From: Lycorma delicatula
Lineage: Eukaryota > Arthropoda > Insecta > Hemiptera > Fulgoridae
Assembly: GCF_047948215.1 (NCBI RefSeq)
Contig: NC_134465.1
Span: 40,648,153-40,712,152, forward strand
Reading direction: 5' to 3'
Length of the DNA stretch: 64,000 nucleotides
Position 1 is the stretch's first letter, and every line of letters starts with the position of its first letter. The notes beneath the pieces are model-generated. The model had not been told where the DNA came from. It searched no databases and saw only the letters and a program-made list of their open reading frames with translations. The position numbers and the translations under genes were made by a program. This document shows, piece by piece, positions 19,752 to 34,096 of the stretch.

Positions 19752-20078
19752 ATGTCGAGTATTGTTTACCTTTCTTAGCTTCATTTTTTTATTATATGTT
19801 GACGCGCATCGAAACCACTCCATTGTCAAAACTTACTGTATTGGTACTTTTAAATTTCTGTTAATCTTTATGTAGCGTTTAGTCAACGCTCCTCCCTATA
19901 TTTGATGTCATGCCTTATCTGGCTTTAAATATAGAGAGGGGCGTTGACTAATCGCTATATAAAGATTAACAGAAATTTAAAAGTACCAGTACAATAATTT
20001 TTGACAACGGAGTTATTCCAAAACGCGTCAACATATAATAAAAGAATGAAGTTAAGAAAGGTTAACGGTACTCGACAT
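19752..20078. repeat. Large inverted repeat, 152-bp arms, 23-nt spacer
   Basis: 19752-19903 pairs with 19927-20078 with only scattered mismatches, for example TTTAAATTTCTGTTAATCTT (about 19848-19867) against its complement around 19961-19982, and TAGTCAACGC against GCGTTGACTA. The spacer is 19904-19926. The sequence does not encode a protein. It could be a palindromic MITE or a foldback element; a transcript would form a long hairpin, which could feed the siRNA pathway. No target duplication is obvious. Confidence 0.88.
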
Positions 20079-20159
20079 ATAAACTATAGTGATCTTAGCA
20101 GAAAATATAATAAGAATTATTATCCTAACGACAATAATTCTTAAAATAACATCATCTGG

Positions 20160-20520
20160 TGTTCTGACTAGCGGTAAATTCCTTACGCCATCAACCCTGT
20201 CCATCAACGTTGATTCCGTCAACACTGTCTCAACACTTCTCTTTCGTCCACTTAGGTTTCCAGTTTTCACCACATCGAAAAACTTCATCCTTCTTCTTCC
20301 TCGCTTCCTTTCACCTTTTATTGATACTTCTGATGCATTTCTCAAAATTCCACTTCCTCTAATCATATGTTCCAACCGGTTTCCTTTTCTTAAAGTTTAC
20401 TTCCCGCATAAGTCTCTTCTTTAATGCTGAATTCATTACTTCCTCATTCGTCACTTAATCCGTCCGTCTTACTACTTATACTACATGCAAAATTGTTAAC
20501 CGCACACCCTTTAATTATCC
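20160..20520 (-). pseudogene. LINE C-terminal relic (non-RTE-A subfamily)
   Basis: On the minus strand, after a degraded VTNEEVMN segment, the frame 20375-20052 gives LEHMIRGSGILRNASEV-like text followed by GERKRGRRRMKFFDVV. This pattern, a variable leucine-rich stretch, then IxGxRGRGRRR, is the usual C-terminal tail of APE-type LINE proteins (compare GHILRHPG...EGKNCVGRPRLEYV in the young RTE copies). It is a different, much older lineage. Its upstream RT is not visible. Confidence 0.55.
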
Positions 20521-20862
20521 TCTATTAAAGACCAGTTTTTTTTTGGCAATCGTCTTTTTTAATTTTTAATATTTAGATAAGAACAGTGCACATCAGCTCT
20601 GCATTTATTATTATTCGCTTTTATTTAATATATCAATTAATGTATTTTTGTCGTAATTTAAATTCCTTTTGTAGATCTGTTTCAAAAAAATTATCTAATG
20701 GTTTTTTATGTACAGTTCTATGAAAATTTTCATTTAAATGAAATTAATGTCATCAACTGTATGTAAAAAAAACCAAAAAAAAAACATGTTTTATCGTATT
20801 TGATTGATCTTAACCTAAAATATGTTAATTAAAAACATAATTAATGTATGTATATATATATA

Positions 20863-24102
<3,240 letters not shown>

Positions 24103-25195
24103 GAAAAAAAACAATTTTTTACTTTTTAATACGAGTTGTTTTGGTTTTTTTAAAAGAAAATCATGTTTTAGAAAATTTTTTAAATCTACTTATTTCTTTA
24201 ATTACTCGGCTATATTTTTTTGAATGTAAGCTAAACAGATTCATTCGGTCGAAAACCTTAAACTGAATTAGGTTTTATACATATTTTGTTATATATATAT
24301 TTTTTTAATTTCTATTCTATGTCTCGTTTGATAATTACCAAATATTTTGTTAACAGTCCGGGAATTTTTCAAGCTGTCAGTCTGTTGTCTGGTTTAATGC
24401 ACTTTTCTATTCCTTTCTACTTTGGGTTATTTTTTCTAATTTTTTCACATAAAACTTACTTTAATAGAGAATTTTTTATAATAATTGATGAATAAAACAT
24501 TAGAGAAAACACAGTAACATGCTATTTTATACCCATAATTTTAGACATTCTCCATATTTACATATTTTGCGTATTAAAAATACAAACATTATTGCTTATA
24601 ATTATAAATTATAAATATAATCCAACCAAAAACCTTCGCTCGCTAACCTTGACTAATAAACAGTAATGTTTTGATTCCCAACAAAAAATCTTTTTTTGAA
24701 TGTTTCCTTCACTTCATGAGTCAAATCTTACTAATTTTGGTAAAAAGGCAAAATCACTTGTTAAGCAACCAAACGTTTGTGAAATGAACAATTACAAACA
24801 CATCAGTATCGCATCTTAAGTGCTCTCATAATACAGTGTAATCGTATTTTCTCTTTCTTTGATTTGCGTATAAATCTAGCAATATTTAGCATAGTATTTT
24901 AAAAGTACTGAAACTCATTAATTCATTGAAAACTGCAGGCGGGAAGATAACCGTAAAAATCAGCTGATTTGGAAGTCGAGAGTTCCAGCGTTCAAGTCCT
25001 AGTAAAGCCAGCTATTTTTACACGGATTTGAATACTAGATCGTGGATACCGGTGTTCTTTGGTGGTTGGGTTTCAATTAACCACACATCTCAGGTATGGT
25101 CGAACTGATAATGTACAAGACTACACTTCATTCACACTCATACACATCATCCTCATTCATCCTCTGAAGTATTATAGGCTAAACAGGAAAAAGAA
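24103..25195 (+). repeat. Segment nearly identical to 2842-3959 (likely source of the passenger)
   Basis: From GTGAAAAAAAACAA to CTAAACAGGAAAAAGAAAG it matches the inner part of the composite SINE with few differences. It consists of 850 bp without a recognised gene plus a 5'-truncated S1 SINE (24957-25195). Here there is no SINE head in front and no clear target duplication. The 69-codon frame at 24286-24495 differs at a few residues from the one at 3028. The copy lacks about 17 bases before the SINE tail compared with 3915-3940. Confidence 0.85.
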
Positions 25196-25199
25196 AGTT

Positions 25200-25860
25200 T
25201 CTTTTATTTAAAAAAAAAAAAAAACTATTCGGCTTACAGTAAACTAATTATTCGCTATTAAGTTACGCTGTTATAGACATATAGCACAGGAATAAACGTT
25301 TAATATTTATTAACGTTGATAACTTGTCTTATAAGTGATGCTGATTAATAATTAGGTTAGGTCTGGAATAAACAAGTTACTCGTTGAGACGGTTAGTTTT
25401 CTACTATTATATGACACAAAACCGAGGTCAACGCACTCGATTTACAACGGTTCTTTTTACATACTAACATAACTGCATGCAGTGTGATGTATGTCGTATG
25501 CCTAGTTTTTTGTCAAGTGCTGTTTTATCGAACTGGTAAAATGTATTTTTGTATTATTATATAACCGGTTAGACATTATGTAGAATGAAATTAATAAATC
25601 ATTTTTTCTAAGATAATAATATATAGCATGAATAGATACGAGATGTTACTCCAGAAACAAAAACAAGAAACTGCCTCAATATTTGCCTGCATGGGTCATG
25701 GTAAAATCTCGATCAGAACACATAAAACACATCAATTATTCAATAAAAAAATAGACGTGATTAAATTTCATAACAATAACTTAAAATATCAACATATGAA
25801 GTAGTTATTAAGGTTAAGTAAAAGAAATTACAAAAAAATAAATAACTACATATAATTCAA
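25200..25860. other. No gene seen
   Basis: A poly(A) tract (25209-25224) and AT-rich DNA without motifs. Confidence 0.4.
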
Positions 25861-27780
25861 GTTATTTAGTGACTTCTGATATTATAACTGTGTTGTAATA
25901 TCTTATTTTTGAATTTATTGGTAAGCATATTTTATTGTAAGTATACCAGGTTAATTTATTTGCTTCAGCTAGTTTAGTTTCTTTTTTGGATTGAGGTTTT
26001 TTCTTAGGTTTTTTGTTATTATTTCTCCAAGGTATGTAAATTGCGATACTATTGTGATTTTATTATTGTTTAAGTTTACTTCTTTTAATTGCGTTGATTT
26101 TGGGGCATAATTTCTGACATTTTGAGGCCAATTTTATTTACAATCTTTTGAAGTGATTTTAGCTTATCTGTGATTTAGCTATGTTGATGTCATTTGGTAG
26201 CAGTGCCAAGTCGTTGGCAAAACCAAGACAGTTTGTTTTGATTTTTCAACTTATTTTTACTTTCGGCAGGGGATTTTTTGAGCTGTGATATATCTTGTGT
26301 TTTTATTTTGATTTTAGTATATATATATATACAGATACTCATTTTAAGATGTATATTTGCATTGCTGGGTTTTAGTTTTTAATTAATTTTACTTGTGAAT
26401 TTTTAACATTTAATTTTTTTTTACAAAAAATTAATACATCACGCCCAGACGGTGATAAGACGAAAGCATTTTTCGCACTGGAAAAAAGTATGTTGTGTAT
26501 AGGAGTGAGATTGCCCTGTAATTGTTGGATCTGTTTTGTACCCTTTTTTGTGTAGTGGATGGATGAGGGCTGTCGTCCAGTATTCTAGTAGTTCCTTTTT
26601 GATCCAGATGTTGACAAGCTGTTGATGAAGAGCAATTTTGTCTGATATTTGTCCATGTTTCCAGATTTTACAAAAGATCTTCTCCTGCTGCTTTATAATT
26701 CTATATTTCACCCAGCTCTTGATAGATTTCTTTTATTGTGGGAGGATTGATGTTTTCTGGGGGTGTTGGTGTTGAAGTTTATGAGTTCTATTGGTTCTTC
26801 ACAATTTAGAAGTTTGTTGAAATATTTAGCTAGGATTTACGCATTGTCTTTATTGTTATGGGCCAGTTTACAGTTTTCATTCTTTATTAATAGAGTTAGC
26901 GGTTTACATTTTTTGGAGCTGATTTTTGAAGGTTTAGTACTAGTCTGTCGACGGTTTTATTGAATTCTTCTTCTGACTTCAGTGTGTCTTTATGGTATTG
27001 TCTTTTTTTTCTCCTTAGGGTTTGGGTGGTTTATTTTCTTCATTTTACTAGATTTTGGAAGTTATTTCTGATTTTTGGGATTAATGAAATAGCCATGGAT
27101 GTCTTTTTTCAACTTTTTTGCCACATTCAAAAAATGTATTAGAATTAGAATTAGTTTGTTGTTGAATTGAATTATTTGTTAGTTAGTGAATTAGTTAGAG
27201 AGTTATTAGAATTCTTCTATGATTTGTTTAATGTTGTTGATAATATCTTTGAGCTTATCTGTGATTGTTATTTTTTCAGTTACTTTTTGGAAATTTTCAT
27301 TCTTGATTATTTGGGTAGGGTCCACTTTTCTTGTAGTTTTAGGGGCTTCGTTTTGTTGCTTTCTTTGGGGAATTTAAATTTTGATTACATAGTAATCTGA
27401 GCTTGTGTCTGCTACTCAAAGGACTTGTATGTTGTAGATATTCTTGTGATAGTGTTTGTCATTGAAAACATGGTCTAATTGCCATCCTTCTTTAGTGCAG
27501 TCAGGGTGTTTAACAAGTTTTGAGTTTTTGAGAGTTCCTCTTGAAATATGTGGATTCTGAGATTAGGTGGTGGTTTCTACAGAGATCGACAAGTCTCTGT
27601 CCATTTTTGTTAGTTTTCTTTTAAGTTGCCTATTTTATGATGATGTCAACAGTATCTTCTGTCACTGCTTAGTTGACCATTGAAGTCTCCAGTTAATTGT
27701 TTAACATGGTTTATTGGAATGTTTTTTTATAGTCAGGTCGATTACATCCCAGAACTTTTCTGTTTCTTTATGGTTATTCA

Positions 27781-30700
27781 TAGCAATTATTATTCATAGC
27801 AACATAGCAACAATGGAGGCGCCTTCCTTGGTAAAATATTCCGGAGGTAAAATAGTCCCCCGTTCGGATCTCCGGGTGGGGACTACTAAGGAAGGGGTCA
27901 CCAGAAAATTAAAAAATAACATTCTACGAGTCGGAGCGTGGAATGTTAGAAGCTTAAAAAAGGTTGGTAGGCTAGAAAATTTAAAAAGGGAAATGGATAG
28001 GGTGAATGTGGATATAGTAGGAATTAGTGAGGTTCGGTGGGAAGAGGAAGGCGACTTTTGGTCAGGTGATTTTAGAGTAATTAACTCAGCGTCAAATAAT
28101 GGGCAGGCAGGAGTAGGTTTCGTGATGAACAAGAAGATAGGGAGGAGAGTGGAGTATTTCAAAATGCATAGCGATAGAATCATTGTAATAAGGATAAAAT
28201 CAAAACCTAAACCGACAACGATTGTTAACGTTTATATGCCTACAAGCGCCCATGATGATGATGAGGTAGAGTGTGTATACGAAGAGATTGATGAAGCAAT
28301 TAAACACGTAAAGGGAGATGAAAATTTAATAATAGTTGGAGATTGGAATGCAAGCATTGGAAAAGGCAAGGAAGGAAATATAGTGGGTGAATACGGGCTG
28401 GGCAAAAGGAATGAAAGAGGGGACCGACTTATAGAGTTTTGCACGAAGTATAATTTAGTAATTGCCAACACCCAATTTAAAAATCATAATAGAAGAATAT
28501 ACACTTGGAAAAAGCCAGGCGATACTGGAAGGTATCAGATAGATTATATCATGGTTAAGCAAAGATTTAGAAATCAACTCGTTGACTGCAAAACTTACCC
28601 TGGAGCAGACATTGATAGCGACCATAATTTGGTGATAATGAAATGTAGATTGGGGTTTAAAAACCTGAAGAAAAGTTGTCAGATGAAACGGTGGAATTTA
28701 GAGAAGCTTGAGGAAGAGGAGGTAAAGAAGATTTTTGAGGAGGACATCGCAAGAGGTCTGAGTAAAAAAGATATGGTAGAAAATGTAGAAGAAGAATGGG
28801 AGAATGTTAAAAAGGAAATTCTTAAATCAGCTGAAGCAAACTTAGGCGGAATAAAGAGAACTGGTAGAAAACCTTGGGTTTCAGACGATATATTGCAGCT
28901 GATGGATGAACGTAGAAAATATAAGAATGCTAATGATGAAGAAAGTAAAAGGAACTATCGGCAATTAAGAAATGCTATAAATAGGAAATGCAAACTGGCG
29001 AAAGAAGAGTGGATTAAAGAAAAGTGTTCAGAAGTGGAAAGAGAAATGAACATTGGTAAAATTGACGGAGCATACAGGAAAGTTAAGGAAAATTTTGGGG
29101 TACATAAATTAAAATCTAATAATGTGTTAAACAAAGATGGTACACCAATATATAATACGAAAGGTAAAGTCGATAGATGGGTGGAATATATTGAAGAGTT
29201 ATACGGAGGAAATGAATTAGAAAATGGTTTTATAGAGGAAGAAGAGGAAGTTGAGGAGGATGAAATGGGAGAAACAATACTGAGATCTGAATTTAAGAGA
29301 GCATTAAAAGATTTAAATGGCAGAAAGGAATACCTTGGAATAGACGGAATACCTGTAGAATTACTGCGCAGTGCAGGGGAGGAGGCGATTGATAGATTAT
29401 ACAAACTGGTGTGTAATATTTATGAAAAAGGGGAATTTCCGTCAGACTTCAAAAAAAGTGTTATAGTTATGATACCAAAGAAAGCAGGGGCAGATAAATG
29501 TGAAGAATACAGAACAATTAGTTTAACTAGTCATGCATCAAAAATCTTAACTAGAATTTTGTACAGAAGAATTGAGAGGAGAGTGGAAGAAGTGTTAGGA
29601 GAAGACCAATTTGGTTTCAGGAAAAGTATAGGGACAAGGGAAGCAATTTTAGGCCTCAGATTAATAGTAGAAGGAAGATTAAAGAAAAACAAACCAACAT
29701 ACTTGGCGTTTATAGACCTAGAAAAGGCTTTCGATAACGTAGATTGGAATAAAATGTTCAGCATTTTAAAAAAATTAGGGTTCAAATACAGAGATAGAAG
29801 AACAATTGCTAACATGTACAGGAACCAAACAGCAACAATAACAATTGAAGAACATAAGAAAGAAGCCCTAATAAGAAAGGGAGTCCGACAAGGATGTTCC
29901 CTATCTCCGTTACTTTTTAATCTTTACATGGAACTAGCAGTTAATGATGTTAAAGAACAATTTAGATTCGGAGTAACAGTACAAGGTGAAAAGATAAAGA
30001 TGCTACGATTTGCTGATGATATAGTAATTCTAGCCGAGAGTAAAAAGGATTTAGAAGAAACAATGAACGGCATAGATGAAGTCCTACGCAAGAACTATCG
30101 CATGAAAATAAACAAGAACAAAACAAAAGTAATGAAATGTAGTAGAAATAACAAAGATGGACCACTGAATGTGAAAATAGGAGGAGAAAAGATTACGGAG
30201 GTAGAAGAATTTTGTTATTTGGGAAGTAAAATTACTAAAGATGGACGAAGCAGGAGCGATATAAAATGCCGAATAGCACAAGCTAAACGAGCCTTCAGTA
30301 AGAAATATAATTTGTTTACATCAAAAATTAATTTAAATGTCAGGAAAAGATTTTTGAAAGTGTATGTTTGGAGTGTCGCTTTATGTGGAAGTGAAACTTG
30401 GACAATCGGAGTATCTGAGAAGAAAAGATTAGAAGCTTTTGAAATGTGGTGCTATAGGAGAATGTTAAAAATCAGATGGGTGGATAAAGTGACAAATGAA
30501 GAGGTATTGCGGCAAATAGATGAAGAAAGAAGCATTTGGAAGAATATAGTTAAAAGAAGAGACAGACTTATAGGCCACATACTAAGGCATCCTGGAATAG
30601 TCGCTTTAATATTGGAAGGACAGGTAGAAGGGAAAAATTGTGTAGGCAGGCCACGTTTGGAGTATGTAAAACAAATTGTTGGGGATGTAGGATGTAGAGG

Positions 30701-30789
30701 GTATACTGAAATGAAACGACTAGCACTAGATAGGGAATCTTGGAGAGCTGCATCAAACCAGTCAAATGACTGAAGACAAAAAAAAAAAA
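27781..30789 (+). mobile_element. RTE LINE, near-complete copy with 12-bp target duplication
   Basis: TATGGTTATTCA lies directly before (27769-27780) and after (30790-30801) the element. The leader before the ATG is only 32 bp, so the 5' end may be slightly truncated or naturally short. One long frame follows, then a 3' end almost without untranslated sequence: the stop codon lies inside the stem-loop CAGTCAAATGACTG, then AAGAC and poly(A). At 3.0 kb it has the normal size for RTE-clade elements. It sits in the endonuclease region of an older LINE in opposite orientation. Confidence 0.93.
27813..30773 (+). CDS. RTE-type LINE polyprotein: APE endonuclease and reverse transcriptase, intact
   Basis: A single open frame of 986 codons from the ATG at 27813; the frame is open further upstream but that part belongs to the host LINE. 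Domain order: AP-endonuclease-like domain, about residues 38-270 (GAWNVRSL, ISEVRWEEEGDF, NVYMPTS, GDWNASIG, QIDYIMVKQR, SDHNLVIMKC); a charged, coiled-coil-like linker, about 280-500; reverse transcriptase, about 510-780 (VIVMIPKKAGADKCEEYRTI, YLAFIDLEKAFDNVDW, GVRQGCSLSPLLFNLYMELA, and catalytic F733-A-D-D736); then a C-terminal domain (SETWTIG, CYRRMLKIRW, RRDRLIGHILRHPG, GRPRLEYVKQIV). The endonuclease nicks target DNA and RT copies the RNA from the nick (target-primed reverse transcription). All catalytic residues that I can place are present, so it may be active. Such endonuclease domains are often mislabelled craniofacial development protein 2-like in insect annotations. Confidence 0.93.
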   Translation: MEAPSLVKYSGGKIVPRSDLRVGTTKEGVTRKLKNNILRVGAWNVRSLKKVGRLENLKREMDRVNVDIVGISEVRWEEEGDFWSGDFRVINSASNNGQAGVGFVMNKKIGRRVEYFKMHSDRIIVIRIKSKPKPTTIVNVYMPTSAHDDDEVECVYEEIDEAIKHVKGDENLIIVGDWNASIGKGKEGNIVGEYGLGKRNERGDRLIEFCTKYNLVIANTQFKNHNRRIYTWKKPGDTGRYQIDYIMVKQRFRNQLVDCKTYPGADIDSDHNLVIMKCRLGFKNLKKSCQMKRWNLEKLEEEEVKKIFEEDIARGLSKKDMVENVEEEWENVKKEILKSAEANLGGIKRTGRKPWVSDDILQLMDERRKYKNANDEESKRNYRQLRNAINRKCKLAKEEWIKEKCSEVEREMNIGKIDGAYRKVKENFGVHKLKSNNVLNKDGTPIYNTKGKVDRWVEYIEELYGGNELENGFIEEEEEVEEDEMGETILRSEFKRALKDLNGRKEYLGIDGIPVELLRSAGEEAIDRLYKLVCNIYEKGEFPSDFKKSVIVMIPKKAGADKCEEYRTISLTSHASKILTRILYRRIERRVEEVLGEDQFGFRKSIGTREAILGLRLIVEGRLKKNKPTYLAFIDLEKAFDNVDWNKMFSILKKLGFKYRDRRTIANMYRNQTATITIEEHKKEALIRKGVRQGCSLSPLLFNLYMELAVNDVKEQFRFGVTVQGEKIKMLRFADDIVILAESKKDLEETMNGIDEVLRKNYRMKINKNKTKVMKCSRNNKDGPLNVKIGGEKITEVEEFCYLGSKITKDGRSRSDIKCRIAQAKRAFSKKYNLFTSKINLNVRKRFLKVYVWSVALCGSETWTIGVSEKKRLEAFEMWCYRRMLKIRWVDKVTNEEVLRQIDEERSIWKNIVKRRDRLIGHILRHPGIVALILEGQVEGKNCVGRPRLEYVKQIVGDVGCRGYTEMKRLALDRESWRAASNQSND

Positions 30790-31069
30790 TATGGTTATTC
30801 AGAGTTATTTTTATTTTTAGTGGTTGCATGGGCTTTTATTATAGTGTAGGTTTTATTAGATGCTTTTATAGTGACCATTAAGATTCTTGAGGATTATGAC
30901 TAATTCTTGTATGGAGTTTATTATTTTGAGGCTGACTAAAAAGCCTGTTCCAAATTGTGGGACGTTTTTTATCATTCTCTTCCGAGGTATATCTTTGTAA
31001 AATCTATATCCTTGAGATTCCATGGCATCCTGGTAGGTGTTTCTTATTTGTTGCTGACTCATGATGAGA

Positions 31070-33025
31070 ATATATATATTAAAACATGCAGATTTAATTT
31101 GTTAATTGGGATTAAAAACTGTAAAGAAAGATAAAGATTGGAATATTAAAAAGCCGGTAAATTGAGGATGTAGGATGTTGCTATTATTTTTGTTTTAAAA
31201 TATCATACAACAGAAAGTAATGAAGAAACAGTCAGGTGTTTGATGATTCCACCCAAAAAAAAAAAATAATCAGAAATATTGGCAAAAACAAAGAATACAA
31301 ATTTATAAATCTGTTTTTAAATAATTAGAAAATTAAATATTGTTTTTAGTTTTAATCTTTAAAAAAATTATTTTATTTCTTAGTTTAGCGAAATTTTTAA
31401 ATATAAATATTTTATAAATAAATGGATATTTATACTTACCAATATCCCAACGTCTATGATGACATTCAATTATTAAAATGGATTCTAATTTTAGATTTTA
31501 ATATTTTTATAGATGGGCAGTTTTTAAGTGCATTTTTTCTTCTATAGAATTAGATACAATCACTATCAAAATTTTACTGAGATGAACATAGTAATAAATT
31601 CATGCTGAGATTATGTGGCTGAAAAAATTGTAGTTACAAATTAATCCGAATTGCTAAAACTACTTTGAGGAAGTTCACCCATGAGGTATTTTAAAATTGT
31701 TTATTCTGTTTTATTTTATAACTGAAAGACCTAATTATTAGTAATTCAGATTCACATGAGTGCAGTAGACACAGAATTTATTAGAGCCCAATATGCTGTA
31801 TCCATTTTCTAACCTATAACATACTTACTATATGTTACGTTAGTTTTAGCTTTATTTAAAATAAATGGTTACTAACTAATTTTCACATCACCAAGAGTTT
31901 CTAAGAACCAGTCTCTACCATAAGGTGATCCATGGAAGGGGGAAATCCCAGTTAACCAAGAACTAGGCCAAAATTTATTTCATAAATATCAGCAGGAAAA
32001 AATATTTAATTAGTTTTTTTTTGTCTGTATGTCATAAAAACTATTTTGTGAGAAATACTTTTGTATTCGACATACATACAAAGAATAAGCGAAAATGGAG
32101 TTGCCATTTCTCTAATTAGATCTAAAATCCTAATTTTAATTATTTCAAAAAGTCTTTAGAAATTGATTATTATTATACAGAAGAATCATAATGCAATGTT
32201 TTTAATTAACCTGACTTGTTTGCTATTTAAATTTTTATTAAAAAATGGCATAATACTATGAAATTGTATTCACATAAAATTAGTTTTTATTGCTTCATTT
32301 GTTAAATTAAGCAGTAAACATTTTTATTATTGTGCATTTAATTATTAATCAATTTTACTTATTAATGAAATATTGTTTAAATTGGAATATAAGAAAATGC
32401 TCAGTAATTGTAAACAAAAATTCTACGAAAAAATTTAACCGTGTTTTAGATTTTAAGATTATGTTTTTGTTCTTGTTTGCCAGTTTATTTTAGCACAGTT
32501 AAATGTTATTTGCATATCATTTTGCTTATTGTTTTGTTATTCTTATTACAGTTAGAAAACAAAAACAGTTAATTTGGTTATTATTTTATGATCTTTATAA
32601 AAGAGATTTCCAGTCATGTTCGGTACCATTACAGGAAAATGTCAATGAGTTTGAGTTATCTTATGCTGATAGAATGTAATGGAATAGCAGAATAAAATTA
32701 GAAGCAAGATTATAAAAAATGAGAATCAAAAATAAAGCTTATGATGTTGTATATTTGTTACCTTCGAATTTAAAAAATTTGAAAAGTAATGTAACTGATA
32801 CTGTTATTACTGGTTGGATTAATGTTTTTAAAGTGATGTCAGTATTGTTCTTTTTTAACTTTATTTTTTATTTTCTGAATTATTTTAATTAATATTAAAT
32901 AATTAGCTAACAAGATCCAGGAAAGGTTCTCAAAGATAATTAGGAAGAAGGCAAAATTCCTGCGTGGAAATTTCAAAGAGAGCAAGTCAAAGAATGTTGA
33001 TTTGCTATGATCAGAGTAGATTTGC
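31070..33025. other. AT-rich region, no gene seen
   Basis: No coding family recognised on either strand. A patch at about 31940-31965 (GGGGGAAATCCCAGTTAACC) resembles the right end of the 507-bp insert at 6092, suggesting a relic of the same family. Confidence 0.4.
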
Positions 33026-33029
33026 CTAA

Positions 33030-33420
33030 TGAGCAGCTATCATTCCAAATTTCACCACTTTACATATATCGCCTTAAGAAGAAGGTGCAAGCTTTCATTC
33101 TTGAAGTACGGCAGAATTAGTGGAATGCTTATCTTGAGGAAAGGTCTATATATGAATTGATGCAAAACTTTGACAAATGATATGCCCCTAATGTTTATAA
33201 AAGTATGACATTTGCTTGAGTTCTGTCCAACCATGGACATTTCTTTAAAGAGGTTATGTTTTAATGTTTAAAGAATTAAGCAGCTGATAAATCTTGTGCC
33301 TACTGAGAGAGGTCAAATTAAGCCATCATCTCATCTTCTGTACTGTTCTCAGGGGGAACTAGAAACAATATTATTATCCTAGGGCTTAAATATAATATTG
33401 ATCGGTTATTAACACTGAGG
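33030..33420 (+). pseudogene. C-terminal relic of an R1/Jockey-like LINE
   Basis: Forward, with stops and frame changes, the translation gives LQ-TPLYIYRLKKKVQAFILE-like text, then WNAYLEERSIYELMQNFDK, then SNHGHFFKEVMF and a weak cysteine-containing end. This follows the order of the post-RT region in LINEs with a GHG-F--YL-RF motif (W--RW-----GR-TY-L-P...). The zinc-knuckle cysteines are mostly lost. An old fragment; upstream RT not visible. Confidence 0.5.
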
Positions 33421-34057
33421 CAATGTGGAATCATATAAATATTCCTCAGTTAGTTTGAACTGTAATAGTTATGCCTCTGCTTTCCATAAAGTTAACCATG
33501 CAATGACAAAACATTTATGAGAAACACTTAATGGCAAAATAATTTAAATTGAGTTTTATTGATCCTCGAAACTGAGGTCCTTTTTAACCCAGCCTTTTCT
33601 CATTTAGTGTGTGTATTTGTGATGCGTTAAAAATCAAAATATTTTTTCAATTAATGAAATTTTTCAGAAATTTCATTACTGTAGAACGAAGTATGTATAA
33701 CGATCTTAAATAAAATTTTTCATTTTAAAATGCTGTCTAATTTTCATAGGCAAAGAATTAAATTAATTAATCTATTTATCAGAACATAGTTATGAATACA
33801 ACTTATCTCTAAAAGGAATGAACAAAAGACATTATCCTCTTGAGGAAAAATAACCTATTTTTGGGATTACCTTCAGAAAAATTACTTTGAAAAAAATTTT
33901 CAACAAATATAATCAGTGGGACAGCAGTGGCTACATTATTTATTTGTGATTACTTTCTAAATATTAGCAAAAAACTAACTTACTAAAAGATTTATTTTCC
34001 ATTTTATATATTATAAGTCGTAGATTTCCCATCTGTAATATAATTATTACTCTACTA
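33421..34057. other. No gene seen
   Basis: AT-rich DNA without recognised motif, ending at the target duplication of the next LINE. Confidence 0.4.
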
Positions 34058-34064
34058 TTGATAA

Positions 34065-34068
<4 letters not shown>

Positions 34069-34096
<28 letters not shown>

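Larger units (their letters stand above)
25865..31065 (-). pseudogene. Old APE-type LINE, interrupted by the young RTE LINE
   Basis: Read on the minus strand and skipping the insertion at 27781-30789, parts appear in the correct order. 31062-30856: endonuclease N-terminus (MESQGYRFYKDIPR, VPQFGTGFLVSLKIINSIQE). 27780-27400: remainder of endonuclease (KETEKFWDVIDLTI, then LTGDFNGQLSSD, NGQRLVDLCRNHHLISESTY). 26640-26500: RT start (ELLEYWTTALIHPLHKKGYK). About 26225-26190: catalytic motif degraded to FANDLALLPND (normally FADD). 26050-25870: TYLGEIIT-like text and NKICLPINSKIRYYNTVI. Many frameshifts and stops. The architecture, endonuclease then RT in one protein, is like RTE or CR1-group elements but the sequence is distinct from the young family. 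Confidence 0.75.

Noticed and set aside
27714..27812. 33-residue N-terminal extension of the long LINE frame
   Set aside because: This part lies outside the 12-bp target duplication, starts with TTG, and belongs to the older LINE; the ATG at 27813 is the first within the element.
28955..29404. Long minus-strand frames antisense to the LINE (serine and phenylalanine rich)
   Set aside because: Antisense shadows of the polyprotein; they recur in every LINE copy for the same reason.
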